Shown here: positions 1-10,700 of the stretch, in pieces
Numbering within the stretch: the stretch's first letter is position 1
Layout of the letters: each line of letters starts with the position of its first letter
Assembly (NCBI GenBank): GCA_023417935.1
Contig: JAEZDY010000031.1
Span: 124,001 to 188,000 of the forward strand
Length of the DNA: 64,000 nt
Direction of reading: 5' to 3'
Source: Bacteroidota bacterium
GTDB taxonomy: Bacteria > Bacteroidota > Bacteroidia > Bacteroidales > Lentimicrobiaceae
Program-made: the position numbers and the translations under genes
Notes under the pieces: generated by a model
What the model was told of the DNA's origin: nothing
The model's database searches: none
What the model saw: the letters and a program-made list of their open reading frames with translations, nothing else

Positions 1-909
1 TTTGTTCTTAATTAGATGCTCCACATCGTGATTAGTAGCAGATATAATGCGAAAATCTACCTGAATCTCGTCGGTACCTCCAACACGTTTAATCTTTTTT
101 TCTTCAATTGCTCTTAGCAATTTGGCCTGCAAAGCAAAAGGCATATCGGCAATTTCATCCAGAAACAGGGTGCCTCCATTGGCAACTTCAAAATACCCGC
201 GTTTATCTGCAATAGCTCCCGTGAAACTCCCTTTAACGTGACCGAAGAACTCGCTTTCAAGTAAGGAATCAGTAACCGCACTACTGTTTACTGGCACAAA
301 AGGATTATGTTTTTGGTCACTTGCGTAGTGAATGATGCGGGCAATGATTTCTTTTCCTGTGCCACTTTCCCCGGTAATAAGTACATTGGTGTTATTGTAT
401 CTCGATGCAGTACTTGCAAGATCAAGTACCTGCTTAATGGCATGGCTTTCTCCAATGAAATTACGGTCGATTAACCGTTCAAGTTCAGAAGATATCAAAG
501 AATTGCGATTCTCCATTTCTTTGAACTGATGGTACATCCGAAGATATTTTTCTGTTCGCTCAATGGCAAGCTGAATATCGATATGTCGGAAAGGCTTACG
601 CAGGTAATCAATTGCGCCCTCACGCAATGCTTCAATAACCGTATCAATATCACCGTGGCCTGAAATTATGATAACCTCCATTGAAGGATACAATTTCCTA
701 ACCTGTTTCAGGATATCAATCCCGCTCATGCCGGGCAGTCGAACATCTAGTATCAACAGATCATAAGGCCTTCTGCGCATACTTGCAAATCCATCACCTG
801 GGGTAGCAGCCGTATATACTTCGAAATTTCTTAGTTGCAGATATTCCTGCAATTCCTGTGCGAAGTCTGTTTCATCATCAAGTATTAATACCGACAGTTT
901 CTTGCTCAT
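1..909 (-). CDS. Sigma-54-dependent response regulator (NtrC family), C-terminus beyond window
   Basis: The reading frame starts at the ATG at 909 and stays open to the window edge, giving 303 residues. The first ~120 form a receiver domain with the acidic pair in LDDE, phospho-acceptor Asp in LILDVRLPG and the conserved Lys in YLRKPF. An AAA+ sigma-54 interaction domain follows, with Walker A GESGTGKE, the sigma-54 contact loop as GSFTGA (usual form GAFTGA) and Walker B GTLFLDEI. The C-terminal DNA-binding helix-turn-helix is expected outside the window. By family knowledge it activates sigma-54 promoters after phosphorylation. It lies 183 bp downstream of the kinase gene at 1093-3153 on the same strand, its probable partner. 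Target genes are unknown. Confidence 0.93.
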   Translation of the reverse strand, partial: MSKKLSVLILDDETDFAQELQEYLQLRNFEVYTAATPGDGFASMRRRPYDLLILDVRLPGMSGIDILKQVRKLYPSMEVIIISGHGDIDTVIEALREGAIDYLRKPFRHIDIQLAIERTEKYLRMYHQFKEMENRNSLISSELERLIDRNFIGESHAIKQVLDLASTASRYNNTNVLITGESGTGKEIIARIIHYASDQKHNPFVPVNSSAVTDSLLESEFFGHVKGSFTGAIADKRGYFEVANGGTLFLDEIADMPFALQAKLLRAIEEKKIKRVGGTDEIQVDFRIISATNHDVEHLIKNK

Positions 910-933
910 TAAATCTATACTAATGGGGTTAGT

Positions 934-1082
934 TTACTTCAAATCAGCTATGAATTGTGACAATGATTCTACTTTTAATCCTCTTGTATTCAGTTCCTTA
1001 ATAGAGTCATGTCATTTCTTTACTAAAGTACCAATATTTCCGTAAGATTCTAATAACTTCCTGAGTTGTTCTTCAATATTAA
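934..1082 (-). pseudogene. Possible small decayed reading frame between kinase and regulator
   Basis: Between the kinase stop and the regulator start, the minus strand holds an amphipathic, coding-like frame of about 48 codons. It begins LNIEEQLRKLLESYG, continues to a TGA at 1012-1014, then HDSIKELNTRG to a TAA at 934-936. It is in the same frame as the kinase and is separated from it by two stops (TAG). No ATG is present. It could be the tail of a former gene or a kinase extension, or a chance open frame. No family was recognised. Confidence 0.3.
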
Positions 1083-1092
1083 GCTAGTACTT

Positions 1093-3153
1093 CTAACTTA
1101 TTTTAAGTTCCTTTAATGCAACAGGTATTTCTATTCTCACTGTTGTGCCTTCATTAGGGACACTGCTGAATGACAGAGTGCCGTTATGTTCTGCAATTAT
1201 CTTTTGTGAAATGGCCAGACCTAAACCGGTTCCTTTGCCGGGTGCCTTGCCTGTAACAAAAGGCTTGGTTATGGTCTTCAATTGTGAAGGAGTCATTCCC
1301 ATGCCATTGTCTGATACAGTTAGAATTAATCGCTCTTTTTCTATCAAAGCTTTTATTGATAATTTTGGTTGATATGCGGTTCCAACAGGTGTTTTCTTCT
1401 CTTCCATTGTATCACGTGCATTAGAGAGGATGTTAAGCAACACCTGTTCAATCTTGTATGTGTTGCCATGCACGGAAGCGTTGGCAGTGTTGGGATCGAT
1501 ATTCTTCTCTATTTCAATGCCGTGGTTTCTTAGCTGCTCTGTGAAAAGTGATAGCGCATTTTCAATAGGTTCAGTAACAGCGAATGATGAAAGGATAACA
1601 TCATCATTTCCCCGTGCGAAATTACGAACGTGGTCAATGATATTCCGCATCCGGTGGATACTATCAAATATCTTGTGCGATTTTTCTTTTACATAGTTAG
1701 CATCAGCCTTATTAGTAGATAATGCTTCAAAAAGATTGTCAATTCCAAAGGATATGGTGTTGAGTGGTTGGTTAATCTCATGCGCTATACCTGTTGCCAT
1801 TTCGCCAATTGCAACCATACGCTCAGTTTGAATAATATGTTTCTCCAGTTCTCGCTCATTAGTGACATTTGTACAGAATATAAGGTATTGCTTGCCTGGA
1901 AGCTTAACACTCTGTGCCTTCACAAGCATATTGGTGTCACCGGTATTCACAATGAACTCAGCAATGGAGAACTTACCATTCAGTAAGTTTAAATTAGCGG
2001 GCGTGTGACCGGTAACCACCTGATTATTTAAGAGGTTTAGTATGTTGACTTCTTCTTGCGTCATGTGCTCACTGAACATCTGACTAAATGCCGGATTGTA
2101 CTCAAGTATTACTCCAGTATTTGAAGTGATCACTATACCTTCAGGTGCATTCTCAATATAACTCCTGTAACGCATTTCACTATCAATCAACTCTTGCCGG
2201 GTCTCATGGCGTTCAAGTGCATTGCCTGTTATTGTTCCGAAAATGGATATCGCGTTAAGTTCTGAAGCTTCCCAGCTTGATATTGCCGTACAATTGTGGA
2301 TGATGAGATGCCCGTACTGTTTTTCACCAGAAGCAACGTTAACAGCTACCGTAACTGACTTTTCTTTTGCATCGTCCTGTTTGTAGGGTAAAAACCACGG
2401 ACCTGAAGTGTCATTGTTACTGAATAGAATTACGTCGTGGTAATGGCTAAACGCTTTGTTAAGCATAGCTTTTAGTCCGGCACGAGCTTCATTACTGCTT
2501 GAGGTTGAATTACTTCCATCAACATATCCTACGGGTTCACTTTTATCTGCAGGCAGGAAAATTGCTGATGAGGAGCCACAAACATTGGCTATATCACGCA
2601 ACATGAAGTGAATTGAATTATTAAGATCAAAATTACCTGAGAACCTTGCTGATGCTAGTGATACTGCCTTTTGTAGCTGCAACCTAAGCTTCAGAGTTTC
2701 CTGCACAGCTTTGTAACGGTTATTGCTTTCCTGTAATATAATGCTCTGATGTTGTAACTCCTGTTTCTGATTGTATAATTGAAGAAATACCCTAACCTTA
2801 CTTAACAGAATTTCATGATGGTAAGGCTTTGAAATGTAATCAACAGCACCTGAACGGTAACCTTGCGACACACTGAATTCGTCGAATAATATAGCAGAGA
2901 TAAATATAATGGGCGTTAAGGAGTTTAATGGCTGTTTGCGTATATATTCTGCAAGTTCAAAGCCATTCATTACAGGCATGGAAACATCAAGGATTATTAG
3001 AGCAAACTCAGTCTTTTCAGTAATCTCCAATGCCTCATGTCCGCTTGTTGCCTTGAATATTTTTGCATGCTCCTTGCGTAAGGCAGTTTCAAGCAATATC
3101 AGGTTAACTTCTATGTCGTCAACTATCAGAATATTAGGTAGGGAAGGTATCAT
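1093..3153 (-). CDS. Hybrid sensor histidine kinase, REC-GAF-PAS-HisKA-HATPase
   Basis: This 686-residue protein has no signal peptide or membrane segment, so it should be cytoplasmic. Residues 1-130 are a receiver domain (acidic VDD at 11-13, Asp56 in ILDVSMP, Lys in SKPYH). About 150-315 look GAF-like and 325-440 are a PAS domain. The kinase core has the phospho-accepting His458 in GIAHEINQP, N box around 574-578 (LNILSNAR), G1 DNGMGM at 615-620 and G2 GKGTGLGLA at 639-647. The core resembles NtrB/DctB-type kinases that phosphorylate sigma-54 regulators, which fits the regulator gene directly downstream. An N-terminal receiver means it may itself receive phosphate from another kinase. The input signal is unknown. 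Confidence 0.93.
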   Translation of the reverse strand: MIPSLPNILIVDDIEVNLILLETALRKEHAKIFKATSGHEALEITEKTEFALIILDVSMPVMNGFELAEYIRKQPLNSLTPIIFISAILFDEFSVSQGYRSGAVDYISKPYHHEILLSKVRVFLQLYNQKQELQHQSIILQESNNRYKAVQETLKLRLQLQKAVSLASARFSGNFDLNNSIHFMLRDIANVCGSSSAIFLPADKSEPVGYVDGSNSTSSSNEARAGLKAMLNKAFSHYHDVILFSNNDTSGPWFLPYKQDDAKEKSVTVAVNVASGEKQYGHLIIHNCTAISSWEASELNAISIFGTITGNALERHETRQELIDSEMRYRSYIENAPEGIVITSNTGVILEYNPAFSQMFSEHMTQEEVNILNLLNNQVVTGHTPANLNLLNGKFSIAEFIVNTGDTNMLVKAQSVKLPGKQYLIFCTNVTNERELEKHIIQTERMVAIGEMATGIAHEINQPLNTISFGIDNLFEALSTNKADANYVKEKSHKIFDSIHRMRNIIDHVRNFARGNDDVILSSFAVTEPIENALSLFTEQLRNHGIEIEKNIDPNTANASVHGNTYKIEQVLLNILSNARDTMEEKKTPVGTAYQPKLSIKALIEKERLILTVSDNGMGMTPSQLKTITKPFVTGKAPGKGTGLGLAISQKIIAEHNGTLSFSSVPNEGTTVRIEIPVALKELKIS

Positions 3154-3230
3154 CTATATATTTATCTTTTCAACAAAACAAGAGGTTACAGGCTTTAAAA
3201 ATAGTGTTTATTTTTAATAATACACACTCA

Positions 3231-3256
3231 AAGCTAACCTTTTAGGGCTAGCTTTT
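3231..3256. other. Imperfect hairpin upstream of the kinase gene
   Basis: AAAGCTAACC and GGCTAGCTTT form a 10-bp stem with one mismatch around a TTTTAG loop. On the plus strand a T-rich run follows, but no plus-strand gene ends here, so a terminator role is doubtful. It lies about 80 bp upstream of the kinase start and could be a leader structure or operator. Confidence 0.3.
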
Positions 3257-3374
3257 TATTAATCACATAAAAACCTAAAAGGTCATATTCATTTTCATCA
3301 ATTTGACCCTAAACATTGTATTAATGGTGAAATAAGTAAAGTGGAGGTCGTGAAATCGACTTCCTGACTTTTAA

Positions 3375-3660
3375 GTTGCAATGATTATAGTGTTTCGTTG
3401 TAATAATTATACGGTCGGGTTGTAATGGTTAAAGGCTCAGGTGGTGATTATTAAAGGGTCGGGTTGTAATGTTTAAAGGATCTGGTTGTAATAGTTAAAG
3501 TATCAGGTTGTAATGCATTAAGGATCTGGTTGTAATGGTTAAAGCATTAGGTTGTGATTATTTAAGGGTCGGGTTGTAATGGTTAAAGGATCAGGTTGTA
3601 ATGGTTAAAGGGTCGGGTTGTAATGGTTAAAGGCTCAGGTTGTAATGATTATAGGCTTGG
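3375..3660. repeat. 22-bp tandem repeat, 13 copies without gaps
   Basis: Units start at 3375, 3397, 3419, 3441, 3463, 3485, 3507, 3529, 3551, 3573, 3595, 3617 and 3639, all exactly 22 bp apart. The common unit begins GTTGTAATGGTTAAAGG and ends in a variable TCAG/TCGG. Inner and late copies are most alike, and the first two are the most diverged. The period is not a multiple of three and every frame is broken, so it is not coding. It lies between the terminator of the C25 peptidase gene and the kinase promoter region, where copy-number change could alter spacing. Function unknown. Confidence 0.97.
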
Positions 3661-3677
3661 GGGAATTTTGAGATAAA

Positions 3678-3712
3678 AAAATAGGAGGAAATTTTTCATT
3701 TCCTCCTATTTT
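3678..3712 (-). terminator. Rho-independent terminator after the C25 peptidase gene
   Basis: The arms at 3678-3692 and 3698-3712 are perfect 15-nt complements with a 5-nt loop. On the minus strand the stem is followed by a T run. It sits about 90 bp downstream of the stop codon of the gene at 3801-7514. Confidence 0.85.
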
Positions 3713-3800
3713 GTATCAATTCAATTAGTTAAGTACTGTTACTTATTTGCGCCAATTACTTTTACTTGTTTGTGTTCAGTAATTACAGGCAAAGCGTCAA

Positions 3801-6800
3801 CTACTTGATCACCAGTTTCTGTATTGAACTTCCGTTCCTGGTTTCAACCCTTATAAAGTATAAACCTCTGTTAAGTTCAGAAACATTGAAGCTTTCAGTT
3901 TGCTGTGACTGGCTGATAGTAATCTGCTTGCTATATAGCATTGAACCAGTGGTGCTTAGAATGCTTACAAGTGCGTCACCTTTCAGTGTTTCACTGAATA
4001 AGATGCTGAATTCACCAGTGTTAGGGTTAGGATATAGTGTAAATGCATTGCTCAGGAGGTTTTCAGTTAAACCTGCGCAACTTTCAGCTGTAACTTCTAC
4101 TGATTTCTCTGAAGTACATCCAGAAGCATCTGAAACTGTAACCTGATATGTAACGCTGTTCCCTGCTCCAATTGTTGCTCCACTGATATCTATACTAGAT
4201 GTTGTAGCACCTGTTGACCATAAATATGATGCAAATCCTTCCTCTACACCAAGGTTTATTGTATTACTTATACAGATGGTTGTGTCAGCAACAAGAGTTA
4301 TTACCGGGGAAGCAATATTTACAGAATATTCAAGAGTTGATGAACACTCATTATAATTTGTTTCAACTAAGCTGATTGTTCCTGTTCCGTTGCCATCCCA
4401 ATTAATGGTAAGCTCATTACTGTTATTACCTGAAGCAATGGTTCCACCAGTTACATTCCATGAGTATGTATTGCCTTCATTAAGCGGAGTTGAGTAAACT
4501 ATGTCTGTTGCATTAGCACAAACTGCTGAACTACCTGTGATAACCGGCTGTGGTGCTTCAATTAATGCAACTTCAAACGATGAAGAAACAAAGCAACCAA
4601 ACTCATTAGTAACCTGAACACTTAAAAAAGCTAATGGCTCGGAACCTAAATCAACAGTTACTGCATTTGAAGTTGCTCCTGATGTAATACTGCCACCAAT
4701 AACGCTCCATTCATATTCGTAATTTTCACCTGTGGCATTATAAACCAAACCTGTTTGATTTTGACAAGCCTCTGTTGCACCTGATATACTTGTTTCAGGA
4801 TTAGGATTGATAACTACCGGTACAGCTGCTGTGCGCACATCGCATATTCCGTTAGAAACGTTAAGGGTTAGAATCACATTGCCGTTTAGTATATCTTCTG
4901 CACTTGGTGTATAACGAGGATTTATTGAGTTGATGTCAGAAAATTCACCTGAACCACTTGTTGACCAATACAGTTCAGTATAATTTTCTGCAGTAGCTTC
5001 TGATGCTGAGTAATTGTCACCAACACAAATATTTGCGTCAGTTCCTGCAAATACAACCGGAGCTGGTACAAGTGTAATAACTACATTATCAGTTGAATCA
5101 CTAATGCCGGTTTTACTGGCTGTTAATGATAAAGTTACATTTCCAGCTGTTATATCAGCATTACCTGGGGTATAAACCGGGGTGAGAATAGTTGCATCAT
5201 CAAAACTACCATCACCGCTGGTTTCCCATAATAATGACTGATAGTTGGTTGCAGAACCTTGTAATTGAACTGACTGGTCAGCGCAATGAGTGGCATCATC
5301 ACCTGCATTTGCAGCAGTTACATCAGCAACAACAGTGATATAACCTTCATACCTGTTACAATTTGGTTTAGTGATTGTAAGCTTTAAAACAGTTCCTTCA
5401 AACTGCTGAGGTATCGTGAATGTAACTGTTGTGTTCATTGATGTTGACGCAGTTGCAAGAATGTTGCCATAAGCTGACAAACAAAGTTTTGCATTAGCTG
5501 CAGTAACAACAGTAACTTCAGTTTCACTTTCGTAAATAGTAGGATTGAATGTAGCAGCAATATTTTGTGGTACTTCGGTACATACTCTAAGGAAAGCATC
5601 ACCATGATGGTGAAATAAATGATAGGTTACTTCTTTATTACTTGTGTTATATGGCCAGCTTGACTGTTGGAGGAAATATTTACCGGCATTATTTGCAAAA
5701 GCTGGCAATACACCGCGCGATGCAGGATTAGATCCATATTGTGGCATGAATTGTGGCCACATATTATCCATTAAACCCCATACATAGGTATCATTAACAA
5801 ATGAATATGATGTTTCCGATGCTGCTGTTAACCCAAGAGCACCCGCTGGTTGTGAATTGTAAGTATGACGGTGGAATTTTTCTGTGAAACTTTCACTTGA
5901 CCAGTTATATTTACCGGTTAAACAGTTAATTGATAGAATCCAGCTTAAGTCAGTATTTTGCAATCCATTGATATTACCATTCTGGTATGAAGGTTCTCCC
6001 CAGCCTGTTTCATTTCCATGATCGCGGTGCATTAGCATAAATGATCCCGCATTTAATGCATTGTTAACCATGGTTGCATTTCCACCATCCCATCCGCCAA
6101 GTGTAGCAGGTGATTGTGGAATATAACCCAATCCACTTGGACCAAATACGCCAACAACGGTGTTTGTATTTTGGGCTGTTGACCATACTGATCCGGGTGT
6201 GCCTTCATATACCTTATTTATACGTACAGGTGTCTTTCCAAGTGAGTTCTTCCAGAATCCACCAACGGTTTCTGAACAAATCTGGAACCAGCGTACTGTT
6301 TGCCAACCTAATGCTGTAATAGGATTGGCATAAAAACCTGGGTTAGTTGGAGGAGTACGTTCATATTTCATAAAGCGGCCAACCATTGACTCGAGTTGTG
6401 CAGCATTGTTGGCTGTTATCCTTGCAAATACGATGTCGGGCATGTGGTCATTGTTAACATCAGCAAGGATATTGTCCGATACACAATAGTTGTCGTAAAT
6501 TGGTGAAGTGATTGAATTGGCATTGGCTGTTGCCTGGCCGTAATCTCCGAGTAATAATACTGCTGTTGGTGGTATGTCCCAGGTATTATAGGCATTATTG
6601 ATATATATTTCAAGTGCTGAGGCTGATACGTTTGTACCTATATCTGATAATTTTACAACACCTGTGTAAATACCTTCTTCATTACGGAAATTCTTGATTG
6701 AGTCAGCCCATTGACTGAAAATAGGGTCGTTTGGAACAATGATGAGGTACTCATATCCTGTTGAGCGGCTTCTATTAGCAGCTTGCTCATCGTAATCAAT

Positions 6801-7514
6801 AACCGGCAAACTTGAATAGTTAAAGATGATATCCTCGAGTATCTGGTCCCAATGGGCACTGCGGTATCTTGTGTCACCAAAATTACGGCTGCCACCTTCG
6901 TAAGTAATGCTGATTTCAATATCACGATACACAATAAGTTCCTTGGTAACTGGATTATATTGGTAAGGGACTATGTTCAACATGCAAACATCTACTCCGC
7001 GAATCTGTGTAAAGTTATCAAGCATCACAGGCTGTGCTGGGAAGTATGCATCCTTGTTATAGATCTGTGGGTTTTTTGAATATTCAAGTGGACCTGTTTC
7101 AGTATCAAGAGGGATACGTGGGGCAGGTGCAATTTCAATATTGGTAAACCTCTCAGTACGCATGCTTACAATTTCAAGAACTGGTGTTGCACCTTGTGGT
7201 ATTGCTATGTACCTTCCAAAGCCCGGCAGATCAGGGTTGCCCTCAAGGTTTGGCAATAATGATTCGGAGAAAGAGATCGCCTTCATGATACTGCCGTTAA
7301 CCTCGCGATCTTCAAATGCAAAGTGTTGCATGGAGAAATTGAGGCTAATTCCGTCTGATGATTGCCTTTTTGTGCTCAATCCCTGTGTACCCCAGCTATC
7401 GCTGTAACGGTACTCAGTTGCGAAGCTAAATACTGATCCCATAGTTAAAATCAACGCAAGTAGTACTTGCATTAATTTATGGCTCAGATTAATGCGTAGT
7501 AGTTGTTTTTTCAT
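3801..7514 (-). CDS. Secreted gingipain-like C25 cysteine peptidase with Ig-like stalk and T9SS sorting domain
   Basis: This 1237-residue exported protein has an N-terminal signal segment (hydrophobic 13-32). Residues ~40-240 match a gingipain-type propeptide and ~250-640 the C25 catalytic domain. The catalytic pair is visible as His499 in HRDHGNETGW and Cys531 in SINCLTGKY, equivalent to the His and Cys of gingipain R. Two related ~85-residue modules follow (736-820 and 822-905), then Ig/PKD-like modules to ~1145. The C-terminal T9SS type A domain starts at YPNPNTGEF and ends in a basic tail. Inference: processed and anchored or released at the cell surface to cleave external proteins. First of four neighbouring secreted-protein genes; Arg/Lys specificity cannot be read from sequence. 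Confidence 0.92.
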   Translation of the reverse strand: MKKQLLRINLSHKLMQVLLALILTMGSVFSFATEYRYSDSWGTQGLSTKRQSSDGISLNFSMQHFAFEDREVNGSIMKAISFSESLLPNLEGNPDLPGFGRYIAIPQGATPVLEIVSMRTERFTNIEIAPAPRIPLDTETGPLEYSKNPQIYNKDAYFPAQPVMLDNFTQIRGVDVCMLNIVPYQYNPVTKELIVYRDIEISITYEGGSRNFGDTRYRSAHWDQILEDIIFNYSSLPVIDYDEQAANRSRSTGYEYLIIVPNDPIFSQWADSIKNFRNEEGIYTGVVKLSDIGTNVSASALEIYINNAYNTWDIPPTAVLLLGDYGQATANANSITSPIYDNYCVSDNILADVNNDHMPDIVFARITANNAAQLESMVGRFMKYERTPPTNPGFYANPITALGWQTVRWFQICSETVGGFWKNSLGKTPVRINKVYEGTPGSVWSTAQNTNTVVGVFGPSGLGYIPQSPATLGGWDGGNATMVNNALNAGSFMLMHRDHGNETGWGEPSYQNGNINGLQNTDLSWILSINCLTGKYNWSSESFTEKFHRHTYNSQPAGALGLTAASETSYSFVNDTYVWGLMDNMWPQFMPQYGSNPASRGVLPAFANNAGKYFLQQSSWPYNTSNKEVTYHLFHHHGDAFLRVCTEVPQNIAATFNPTIYESETEVTVVTAANAKLCLSAYGNILATASTSMNTTVTFTIPQQFEGTVLKLTITKPNCNRYEGYITVVADVTAANAGDDATHCADQSVQLQGSATNYQSLLWETSGDGSFDDATILTPVYTPGNADITAGNVTLSLTASKTGISDSTDNVVITLVPAPVVFAGTDANICVGDNYSASEATAENYTELYWSTSGSGEFSDINSINPRYTPSAEDILNGNVILTLNVSNGICDVRTAAVPVVINPNPETSISGATEACQNQTGLVYNATGENYEYEWSVIGGSITSGATSNAVTVDLGSEPLAFLSVQVTNEFGCFVSSSFEVALIEAPQPVITGSSAVCANATDIVYSTPLNEGNTYSWNVTGGTIASGNNSNELTINWDGNGTGTISLVETNYNECSSTLEYSVNIASPVITLVADTTICISNTINLGVEEGFASYLWSTGATTSSIDISGATIGAGNSVTYQVTVSDASGCTSEKSVEVTAESCAGLTENLLSNAFTLYPNPNTGEFSILFSETLKGDALVSILSTTGSMLYSKQITISQSQQTESFNVSELNRGLYFIRVETRNGSSIQKLVIK

Positions 7515-7611
7515 AAGTGGTTCAATGATTTGATTTTATAAAAATGTTGACATGAGGTTACTCAGAAAATGCTTCACGGAAAAATATGGATTCACAAAAA
7601 TAACTAAAAAT

Positions 7612-7650
7612 AAATAGGATGTACAGTCATATTGACAATACATCCTATTT
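7612..7650 (-). terminator. Probable terminator after the BNR protein gene
   Basis: The arms at 7612-7623 and 7639-7650 are perfect 12-nt complements with a 15-nt loop. On the minus strand the stem is followed by a T-rich stretch. It lies 90-130 bp after the stop of the gene at 7743-11669, so that gene and the C25 gene at 3801 are probably separate transcripts. Confidence 0.65.
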
Positions 7651-7742
7651 ATAAGCATTCTAAATTAGGCTTTTGCCCATCATATTAAGAAATCTGAACA
7701 ACGGCGCACCTTTTTTGTGTGGTGCACATTCAAATGTTATAA

Positions 7743-10700
7743 TTACTTCCTGATAATTATTTTGGTTGATAAAACACCACTTTCGTTTTTCAGGTACAAT
7801 TTGTATACTCCGTCACTCAATCCAGAAACATTCATATTGTATTTATCGGAAGATCCGATAGTTACTTCGGGCTGAGCATAAACAAGCTTATTACTCATGT
7901 CATAAACTTCAACCAGATAGGTTTCCCTGCTGTTAGTGTTGAGCTTAAGCGTAAATGTTCCTTTTGAAGGATTAGGATAAATTACCAGGTTAGATGACAA
8001 CATTTCATCAAGACCTGTGCAATCCTGGAAGGTTACAGTGGTTGATGCTGTTTTGCTGCAGCCTTCCGGAGTGGTCACTTCAACAGTAAAGGTTTTTGCA
8101 CCTAAACCATTTCCTGTAGTGTCAACGGTTATTGATGGAGTTACCTGGTTTCCGGGGCTCCACTGGTAGGTTACTTCACCTTCAGCCTTAGCTGTAATTG
8201 TGTATGAAGTACCTGCACAAAGTGTTGAATCTTCTGAAATTATTACTACAGGCAGCTCATTCACTACAACGGTAAAGGTTCCCTCAACAGTGTTCTGACA
8301 ACCAACGGCATCAGTGATTGTGTTGATTGAATAACTTGTAGTTTCAGAAGGATTAACTGATAGGTTATAAGGATTTTCACTGGTTTCAACTAAACCAATG
8401 CCATTTGATACATTAAATGACCATGGTGCAGTTCCGGTAAGTATGATTTGTCCATTTGCTGTTTCACCGGCGCATATTGCTGCACCTGTTGGTAATTGTG
8501 CAGTTGGTAATGGCAAGAAGGTTACATTAACATCCCTGGTAATATTTCCACATGGCGACTGAGATGCAGCAACAAGTGAAATCGTAATATTACCAGCTTC
8601 ATAGTCAGCTGCTGAAGGTTGGTAAGTAGTTGTTAAGGCGGTAGGATCAGTAAAGGTTCCAGTGCCAGTGCTCGTCCAGTTTAATGAAGCGTAGTTTTGC
8701 GCAACTGCATTTAAATTAACACTCAAACCATTGCAAACAGCAATATCGGCAATATCTTGAATTATAGCCTGGCTTGAGATGGTCAACGACAAATTATCTG
8801 TCTTTACTTCACCTTCTGGTCCATTTACTGTAAGTGTTAAAATAGCATTTCCGCTTGATATATCAGCACCTCCGGGTGTATAGAAACAATTCAATTCAGT
8901 AGGATTATCAAAAGAACCATCACCTGAGCTAGTCCACTGGGCGCTAACAAAATTATTAGCAGCACCTGAAAGCATGAATGATTCGCGCTCACATGTTATT
9001 CCATCAGCACCCGCATAAGCTGTTGTTTGAAGGAGTGGAGGAAATACAATAAAATCAACCCAGGCTTTATCAAGTCCTGAAGTTATAGTGCCATTCTTTG
9101 AATATACCCATTTGAAAGTCTGAGGTCCTGCTGAAACAGGAAATACTACCCTCTGCCAGTTTTGAACTCCCGACCATTGACCAACCAGATCATTGTCGAT
9201 ATAGAATTTCAAATAGTCAAAATTTAGTTCTGATGATACCTTCACATAAAATGAAATTGAATCATCCTGCAATACATTATAATCGATATTCAACTCTGAG
9301 GTTTGATTGTGAGAAATTGTACCTGAAACCGCACCGTAAGTGCCTTCAAATTTTTCGAGGTTTGTTATCTGCCAGGTTGATGTACCTCCAAAATTCCATT
9401 CAAAGTTTGTAAAATTCCCAACTTCCCAATCTTCGATAATCATACCTACCGGATAACTGAATTGCTTGGTTGCCTGATGATACTGTGAATTTATCTGGTA
9501 TGTGAACTCTGCATAATGACCCACCGGAGTTTCGGGTGCTACTGATATGTTAAATACCGGAAGCACAGCATTCATGGGACCTGGCATTATACTGTCCCAA
9601 CTAAATGATGAATTACTGATAGTAATATATGGACTGGCAGTTGTTAGCATACCGGTTACATCGTATGCCTTGTAATCCCCTGAATTAATAGTGGAAATCC
9701 TAATAGTTGCAGTTTCACCTGCATCAAGGCGGTTATTACCGTTTCCAGTAACTTCAGTCAATGCAATTAACCCTGTTCTGAATCCTGGTGCATGTGCTTC
9801 TATATTAAAGTTACTGTAGTAAGTACTATCGTTTGCGTCAGTAGCAGCAATTGTAAAAGTCACTAGTTCAGCATCAGGTATGTCATTGGCCACGCTGAAA
9901 GCAAATGCATCCTCCACAGTAATGATTGCATCACTTGGTATGTTTCCGAATGAAGCGCTATTGTCAGTTATTGTAATGTATGGGTTATCAGTTGTTAGTA
10001 TAACATTTACATTTGATGCAGGCTGTCCACCCTGGTTTTCAATTGACAAGTCCAACAATGTTGATTCGCCAAAATCCATCAGTCCATTGCCATTTCCTTG
10101 GGCATCATTGAGCGCATTGTCATAATACATGAGCCAAGGTTGATTTTGTGGAGGGCCTATTACAAACGGAGATACAAAACTCATCACATATCCCAGCCTG
10201 TTGTCAGCCCATACAGGATAAACCCAACCATCACGTGCCTGTATTGCAAGATAATCGCCCATATACCCACTGGCAAGACCCGGTATTGGTGATGGTGTAA
10301 AAGCAACGTCACTTACCTTAACATCCCACCAAGTAGCTGCTCCGTCAATTGAATTGGAAACATATACTTCACATTGCGTAGAACTAACATTGCGGTCATC
10401 ATAATAGATAACACTTAAATTACCATTGATCGGGTCACATGTGATCCATGGAAAATAATGTTTCTTTCCAAGACCTGATGGGTCTTGATTTACCTTAACC
10501 GGTGTACCCCAGGTTGTACCGCCATCAGTTGATTTCATAACGTAGGCATCAGCATCGTTGCCTGAATTAATTCCAGGTGTTCCAATGTTGGTCCAGGATA
10601 CGTAAATATTACCTCTGAAAGGACCATCACTAATATCTACAGCCATGGTTGGGAAACCATTAACCCTCATGTTCTTACCAACTCCGGTGTTTCTGATACC

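Noticed and set aside
3231..3256. Plus-strand terminator near the kinase promoter
   Set aside because: The stem has a mismatch and no plus-strand gene ends there; kept only as an imperfect hairpin.
3739..3840. A 33-codon open frame overlapping the 3' end of the C25 peptidase gene in another frame, ending in QVKVIGANK
   Set aside because: No start codon, overlaps the T9SS tail, which ends normally, and no recognised family; most likely chance.
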